This document shows positions 60,536-64,000 of a DNA stretch of 64,000 nucleotides, one piece after another (within the stretch, counting starts at the first letter, position 1; each line of letters opens with the position of its first letter). The DNA comes from PALSA-505 sp963762615. GTDB lineage: Bacteria > Actinomycetota > Actinomycetes > Streptosporangiales > Streptosporangiaceae. Location: positions 1 to 64,000 of the forward strand of contig CAVXLG010000012.1 of the NCBI GenBank assembly GCA_963762615.1, in the 5' to 3' direction. A model generated the notes under the pieces. It had not been told where the DNA came from, made no database searches, and saw nothing but the letters and a program-made list of their open reading frames with translations. A program made the position numbers and the translations under genes.

Positions 60536-60978
60536 CTGTTGACTTGCAAGAACACCGATTCTGGCAGCCGACAGGCGGGCGCCCACTGATCCACTGGGCC
60601 CATTTAATGGGCTCAGTTGCGAGCCGCAAGCGGTCTCTCGTCGGGCTCAGCCGCAGATGTCGTGCCTGGTCACGGCCATCGCGGACGGCCCTGAACAAAA
60701 GTACGGACGCCGCCGGGGCGTGCGCCCTGCCGTTCGGGGCTGGCCGGGACTGTCCGCGACCGGCCGGATCCCCGTCAACTTACAAGCCACATCACACTGA
60801 GTGATCGAGAAGTTCTGGAGAACGCGCGCGTACCCGCCTAAGGCGTTGTCACGTGTCAACCGGCTGGCGTTGGAAGCGCGCCCCAAATTGGTTTTCTGCG
60901 CGCCGGGCAGCACGCGCTGCGCCGCACGTGCGCCGGGAGACTTAGTGGTCTTGCCCGTTAGTTCGTCTGGGGTGGAGG
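60536..60978. other. Intergenic region, no gene recognised
   Basis: About 440 bases between the tRNA and an IS relic. Short open frames have no protein-like character. The place next to a tRNA fits remnants of an insertion, but no tRNA-3' duplicate is seen. Confidence 0.4.
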
Positions 60979-61199
60979 TCAGGCTGCCAGGGGGTGGGGC
61001 TGTGTTGTGTCGTGGGCGTCGATGCGGTGCAGGAGATCGTCCAGGTCGGTGCGGGTGAATTTCCAGTTGCACGGTCTGGCGATGGCGTTGTAGCGGATCT
61101 CGAACGCGGCGAGGCGGTCGCGGATCTGGCCCAGCCCGGTGAAGTCGTTCGGGCTGATGACCTTGCGCTGGACGACGGAGAAGTAGATTTCTGCGGCGC
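60979..61199 (-). mobile_element. IS630-family transposase remnant (C-terminal piece)
   Basis: Read leftwards, AEIYFSVVQRKVISPNDF, LGQIRDRLAAFEIRYNAIA and NWKFTRTDLDDLLHRIDAHD end at a TGA at 60979. This is the C-terminus of IS630-type transposases. The rest, about 80 percent of the gene, is gone. At 61200 the sequence changes to a truncated regulator gene in the opposite direction, so the remnant marks a deletion or rearrangement joint. Confidence 0.8.
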
Positions 61200-61679
61200 C
61201 TTGTCGAGGCGCTTGACCCCGATCCTGCCTTCGTCGCCAACCCCTGGTGGGACCTGCTCGCGTACAACCAGGCCTACTCCGCCCTGCACGGCGGCCTTGA
61301 CGGCCGCCCGGCCGCCGAGCGCAACGTGCTGTGGCTGTTTTTCGCCACCGACCCGGCCCGCTACCTGCTCGTCAACTGGCCCGACGAGGCCCGCCAGCTC
61401 GTCGGCCAGCTCCGCGCGCACCTGGCCCAGTACCCCGGCGATCCCCGCGGCCCCGAGCTCGTCGCCATCCTCAGCGCAGCCAGCCCCAAGTTCGCCGAAC
61501 TGTGGCAGGAACACGGAACCGCGCGGTTCCGCAGATACCGCAAGGGATACCAGCACCCGGCCGCGGGACTGCTCACCCTCGACTACATCAAGCTCGCCGC
61601 CAGCGACGACCAGCAGCACCTCATCGTGATGCTGCCAGCCGACCAAGCCACCGCAGACAAGCTCACCCAGCTGCATTGA
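61200..61679 (+). pseudogene. C-terminal fragment of an MmyB-type regulator
   Basis: In one frame from about 61200: LVEALDPDPAFVANPWWDLL, ERNVLWLFFATDPARYLLVN, LVAILSAASPKFAELWQEHG, YRKGYQHPAAGLLTLDYIKL and QQHLIVMLPADQATADKLTQ. This is the ligand-binding domain of MmyB-type XRE regulators. The helix-turn-helix half and any normal start are missing, cut off at the IS630 remnant. The frame itself is intact, and a GTG at 61326 could still be used, but no functional DNA-binding protein results. Confidence 0.75.
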
Positions 61680-62138
61680 GCGCGCTTGTGCCTCACGCAT
61701 TCGCGGCCACGCACCGAACCGCTCCACACGGGCACAAAGCCCTCCGTCCCCGGCGGTCGATGCCCGGCGGAAATCCCCCTAACCAGAATCGGTTAATCCG
61801 CGCGCGGCTACCAGCACCCCCCAAGCCCGCTGAGCGGAGCCCGTATTCATCGATCGGCGCGATCAATGAGGGGCCGCAGTGTGCCGCGCTCACTATCTGC
61901 GATGAGCAAGGACCTGGCCTCGTGGCCGCCGATGAGATCCTGGCGGGTGCCCACGAGGGCCCTGCCGGGCCAGGTTCAGCGTGCACGGATTCACTCGGGC
62001 AGTCATTGGGCACCGCCGGCAAGTGCGTGGGCCGGTCGGCGGCCGCCCCGCGGCGCCAGGCTCTGGGCTCAGTTTCGGCCTCATTCACTCCCGTCCGCGG
62101 ACGTTCACCGGCGATCGCGGGCATCCTGTCCGCGCTGG
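61680..62138. other. Intergenic region, no gene recognised
   Basis: About 460 bases with no protein-like frame. TAACCAGAATCGGTTAAT (61779-61796) contains an inverted pair (TAACC and GGTTA) and is the only regular structure I see. Confidence 0.4.
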
Positions 62139-62933
62139 TCACGAACGCCGGCGGACCGCCAAGCCGGGCTGCACCTGGTGGCGGTGGCTTCCGCTGGCGA
62201 CGATCAGCAGGTGCTCGTCAACCCAGCAGACTTCGGGGCTGGGCAGGCGGGCCAGGAAGGTCGCGATGGAGGCGCGCAACTCTTCTGGGGTGTAGAGGGA
62301 GAATGTCGAGTAGTGGCGTCCCTCGGCCTGGGCCCGCAGCCGCCCGGCTGTGCTTGACCGCGGATGCTGGAAGGTCTGTGTGGTGACCACTGTGAGCCCG
62401 TCGGTTCGCCTGACGGCGTCCCGGATCGCGGCCAGGCTGTACAGGCGCTGCTCGTGCTGGGTGAAACCCGGGAAGTAGCGGCCCCAGATCGTCCGCGCGT
62501 TCTGCTGCGGGGTGCGGGTGTAGATGAACAGCTGGCCACCGGGCGCCAGCACCCGGGCGGCGGCGGTCAGGAAGCGGCCTAGGTCGAAGTGGTGAACGCA
62601 GTTGAACGCGGTGATCAGGTCGAGGCTGGCGGTCCGCAATGGCAGCTCTTCGGCGGCTGCTAGCAGCGGCACCACCCCAACGGTGTGGCCGTGATTGCCG
62701 GCCTTGAGCTGTGCCAGCATGGCCGCCGAGACGTCGCTCGCGATCAGCCGCGAGCGGTCGGGCAGCAGGGTGCGCAGCAGCCGCGTGTACCGCCCGGTCC
62801 CGCAGCCGGTATCCAGGCCGGTGACGGGGCGGTCAGCCAGGAGCTGGCGGATCCTGTGCACCGGCGCCTCATCGGTGGTGCGCAGTGATTCGTAGACGGC
62901 GGCTACCCGCTCGAAATGCTCGTCCACGGTCAC
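62139..62933 (-). CDS. Class I SAM-dependent methyltransferase
   Basis: 264 aa. Motif I is LDTGCGTGRYT (40-50); motif II/III include ASDVSAAMLAQLKAG, AAEELPLRTASLDLITAFNC and LTAAARVLAPGGQLFIYTRT. The C-terminal half (RTIWGRYFPGFTQHEQRLYS) would shape the acceptor site; the substrate is unknown. Two GTG starts (62933, 62927) follow GGGGGGAGG/GGAGG; the first is given. It stands alone. Confidence 0.88.
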   Translation of the reverse strand: MTVDEHFERVAAVYESLRTTDEAPVHRIRQLLADRPVTGLDTGCGTGRYTRLLRTLLPDRSRLIASDVSAAMLAQLKAGNHGHTVGVVPLLAAAEELPLRTASLDLITAFNCVHHFDLGRFLTAAARVLAPGGQLFIYTRTPQQNARTIWGRYFPGFTQHEQRLYSLAAIRDAVRRTDGLTVVTTQTFQHPRSSTAGRLRAQAEGRHYSTFSLYTPEELRASIATFLARLPSPEVCWVDEHLLIVASGSHRHQVQPGLAVRRRS

Positions 62934-63215
62934 CTCCGGCACCTCCCCCCGCTGGGCCTGCCCGCGACCATCATGTGCTCGCCTTGCCCAGTTCACCCAC
63001 TGTTCACGCTCCCACGACAGACCGGGAGCCCTCCTGGATGCCGTGGGCCGTGCCATCTGAGACACCTGGGCTATGCGTGCCTTGGCTTGACTATGGCTTT
63101 GAGCCTCTTGCAGGTCGGGGCCGCCCGGTGCATCGTGGGCAATTGCGTGGGTTCGTCGCGCGTGTTCCGGCGAAGCCCGCAGGGGGCTTTGCCAGCTATC
63201 CAAGGGGGTCTTCTC
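62934..63215. other. Divergent intergenic region
   Basis: About 280 bases between the methyltransferase and the secreted protein. AAGGGGG at 63202-63208 is the ribosome site of the rightward gene. TTGACTATGGC (63086-63096) might contain a -35 box. No gene is seen. Confidence 0.35.
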
Positions 63216-63719
63216 ATGTTGAGGCTGAACAAGAGGCTTTTTGGCGCTGCAGGTGCCGTCGTGGCGGCGGCGTCATTGGCGGTCACGGGCATCACCGCCG
63301 CCAGCGCTCGCTCGTCGTCTGTGACGGGGACCGAGAACTTCCAGCTCATGACCACCTCGGCCACCGCCACCACCGTCCCGGTCATCGCCTACGGTGTGTT
63401 CACCGCGTCAGGCGTCGACCACACCGGCAGCAAGGTGGACACGCTGGTGTTCTCCAACGGTTCGTTCATGATCAACCACTCGAAGGTTCCCGTGAAGATC
63501 AAGTCCAACCCGAAGACCTGCCTGCTCCAAGGCAGCGGGACTGGCAAGGTCACGCTGCTCGGCGGCACCGGCGCGTACAAGGGGATCAGCGGCACGCCGA
63601 CAGCCACCGTCAGCATCCTGGCCATTGCGGCTCGCTCGGGCGGCAAGTGCTCGCAGACGAAGCCGCCGGTCGCCTTCCAGCAGCTCATCAAGGCGTCCGG
63701 GAAAGTGACCCTGCCGTAA
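63216..63719 (+). CDS. Secreted protein, probable small beta-barrel
   Basis: 167 aa. A signal peptide (LNKRLFGAAGAVVAAASLAV, cleavage near ASA) precedes a barrel-like domain: TENFQLMTTSATATTVPVIA, YGVFTASGVDHTGSKVDTLV, FMINHSKVPVKIKSN and GTGKVTLLGGTGAYKGISGT. The last, a GTGAYKGISG turn, is common in allene-oxide-cyclase-like barrels of actinomycetes. Two cysteines (KTCLLQ, GKCSQT) probably pair. AAGGGGG lies seven bases before ATG 63216. Function unknown. Confidence 0.7.
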   Translation: MLRLNKRLFGAAGAVVAAASLAVTGITAASARSSSVTGTENFQLMTTSATATTVPVIAYGVFTASGVDHTGSKVDTLVFSNGSFMINHSKVPVKIKSNPKTCLLQGSGTGKVTLLGGTGAYKGISGTPTATVSILAIAARSGGKCSQTKPPVAFQQLIKASGKVTLP

Positions 63720-63732
63720 CAGCAGGCCGGCT

Positions 63733-63768
63733 GGGACCGGGCCTGGCTCGGATGCGAGGCCCGGCCCC
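63733..63768 (+). terminator. Hairpin behind the last secreted protein gene
   Basis: Arms 63733-63744 and 63757-63768 pair with one mismatch (core CCGGGCCT with AGGCCCGG), 13 bases after the stop. Confidence 0.65.
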
Positions 63769-64000
63769 AGACACGGCAGGGTTCGAGGTCGAACCTTAGG
63801 TTGTGTTATGAGTCGAGCGAAGCCGACCCAGCCAGGCTGACGGTGTGGGCGGCCCGATGCGGGGGTCGCCTGCGGCTTGCCGCAGTATTGGTTCGTGGCA
63901 TCGTCCGGTGAAGGACCGCCGCAAGGTGGAACCGGTGCCGTCCCGGCCGCGTTGCCTGCTCGGCGGGCTCGGCATGGTGCCGTCTGGGCGGCTGAAAGCC
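63769..64000. other. Window end, no gene recognised
   Basis: The last 230 bases hold no frame I can assign. GGTTCGAGGTCGAACC (63780-63795) is a 16-bp near-perfect palindrome, possibly a regulatory site or the edge of an insertion. The abrupt change after the terminator leaves a truncated gene possible, but no family is visible. Confidence 0.35.

Noticed and set aside
60441..60698. 85-codon leftward frame with VEVGFEPTEDL
   Set aside because: This is the antisense translation of tRNA-Ser(CGA), a frequent mis-annotation.
63769..64000. Possible insertion-sequence start at the window edge
   Set aside because: A palindrome is present, but no transposase-like peptide or terminal repeat pair can be seen in 230 bases.

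Overview
The window is very GC-rich, with frequent GTG (and one TTG) starts, short overlapping operons and several secreted or Tat-type proteins. It carries actinomycete hallmarks: a Pra-like replication activator, a MocR-type regulator, a tadA-associated protein next to tadA, galactofuranosyltransferases, HelR, and serine tRNAs without encoded CCA. It fits a soil-type, non-mycolic filamentous actinomycete (Streptosporangiales or Catenulisporales-like), but genus cannot be resolved from sequence alone.

Region 1 (1-10253) looks like the right part of an integrated actinomycete element (AICE-like). It holds a Pra-like gene coupled to an 89-codon gene, and a divergent helix-turn-helix/TPR regulator followed by a Pif-like Nudix hydrolase. 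Cargo or relic genes follow: YCII-SnoaL fusion, secreted Kelch-type propeller, aminoglycoside-type kinase, deazaflavin-dependent oxidoreductase. It ends in a 57-base 3' fragment of a tRNA-Ser(TGA) (10197-10253) that lacks its 5' half, as expected for an attachment site. Paired TGCYC repeats with an 11-bp period and a second degenerate tRNA-like relic near 6200 suggest two nested element ends.

Region 2 (10.5-23.9 kb) is a chromosomal stretch of small secreted proteins (G1 glutamic peptidase, propellers with cysteine pairs), TrmO, a VOC/TetR divergent pair, an SDR, a decayed methyltransferase, and a sialidase-like propeller overlapping a ThiS/MoaD-like protein.

Region 3 (24-36 kb) is a cell-surface polysaccharide cluster. 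Glf makes UDP-galactofuranose, and GlfT1- and GlfT2-like enzymes would build a galactan. A second GT2 enzyme, two membrane GT-C-type transferases, a sulfotransferase-like protein and a Tat-exported DmfA2-like protein flank them. Starts and stops overlap by 4-14 bases.

Region 4 (36-48 kb) carries purC, a MocR regulator divergent from an AhpD-like protein, an AAA ATPase, an acyl-CoA ligase, an ECF-type sigma factor with a membrane partner, tRNA-Ser(GCT), a cysteine-stapled PQQ-like propeller and a MarR operon with a clear palindromic operator.

Region 5 (48-64 kb) contains helR with a rifamycin-associated element (RAE)-like 19-bp inverted repeat. That repeat overlaps candidate -35 boxes on both strands, and an intrinsic terminator lies immediately downstream on the rightward side. 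Next come an AMP nucleosidase, a collagen-motif secreted protein, an NHL-like propeller, an HpnB-type glycosyltransferase, an amidase, a PH-domain protein with a 52-aa partner, the tadA locus with tRNA-Ser(CGA), an IS630 relic fused to a truncated MmyB-type regulator, a methyltransferase and a last secreted protein. Several otherwise coherent genes carry single-base frameshifts, so either assembly indels or real decay must be considered.
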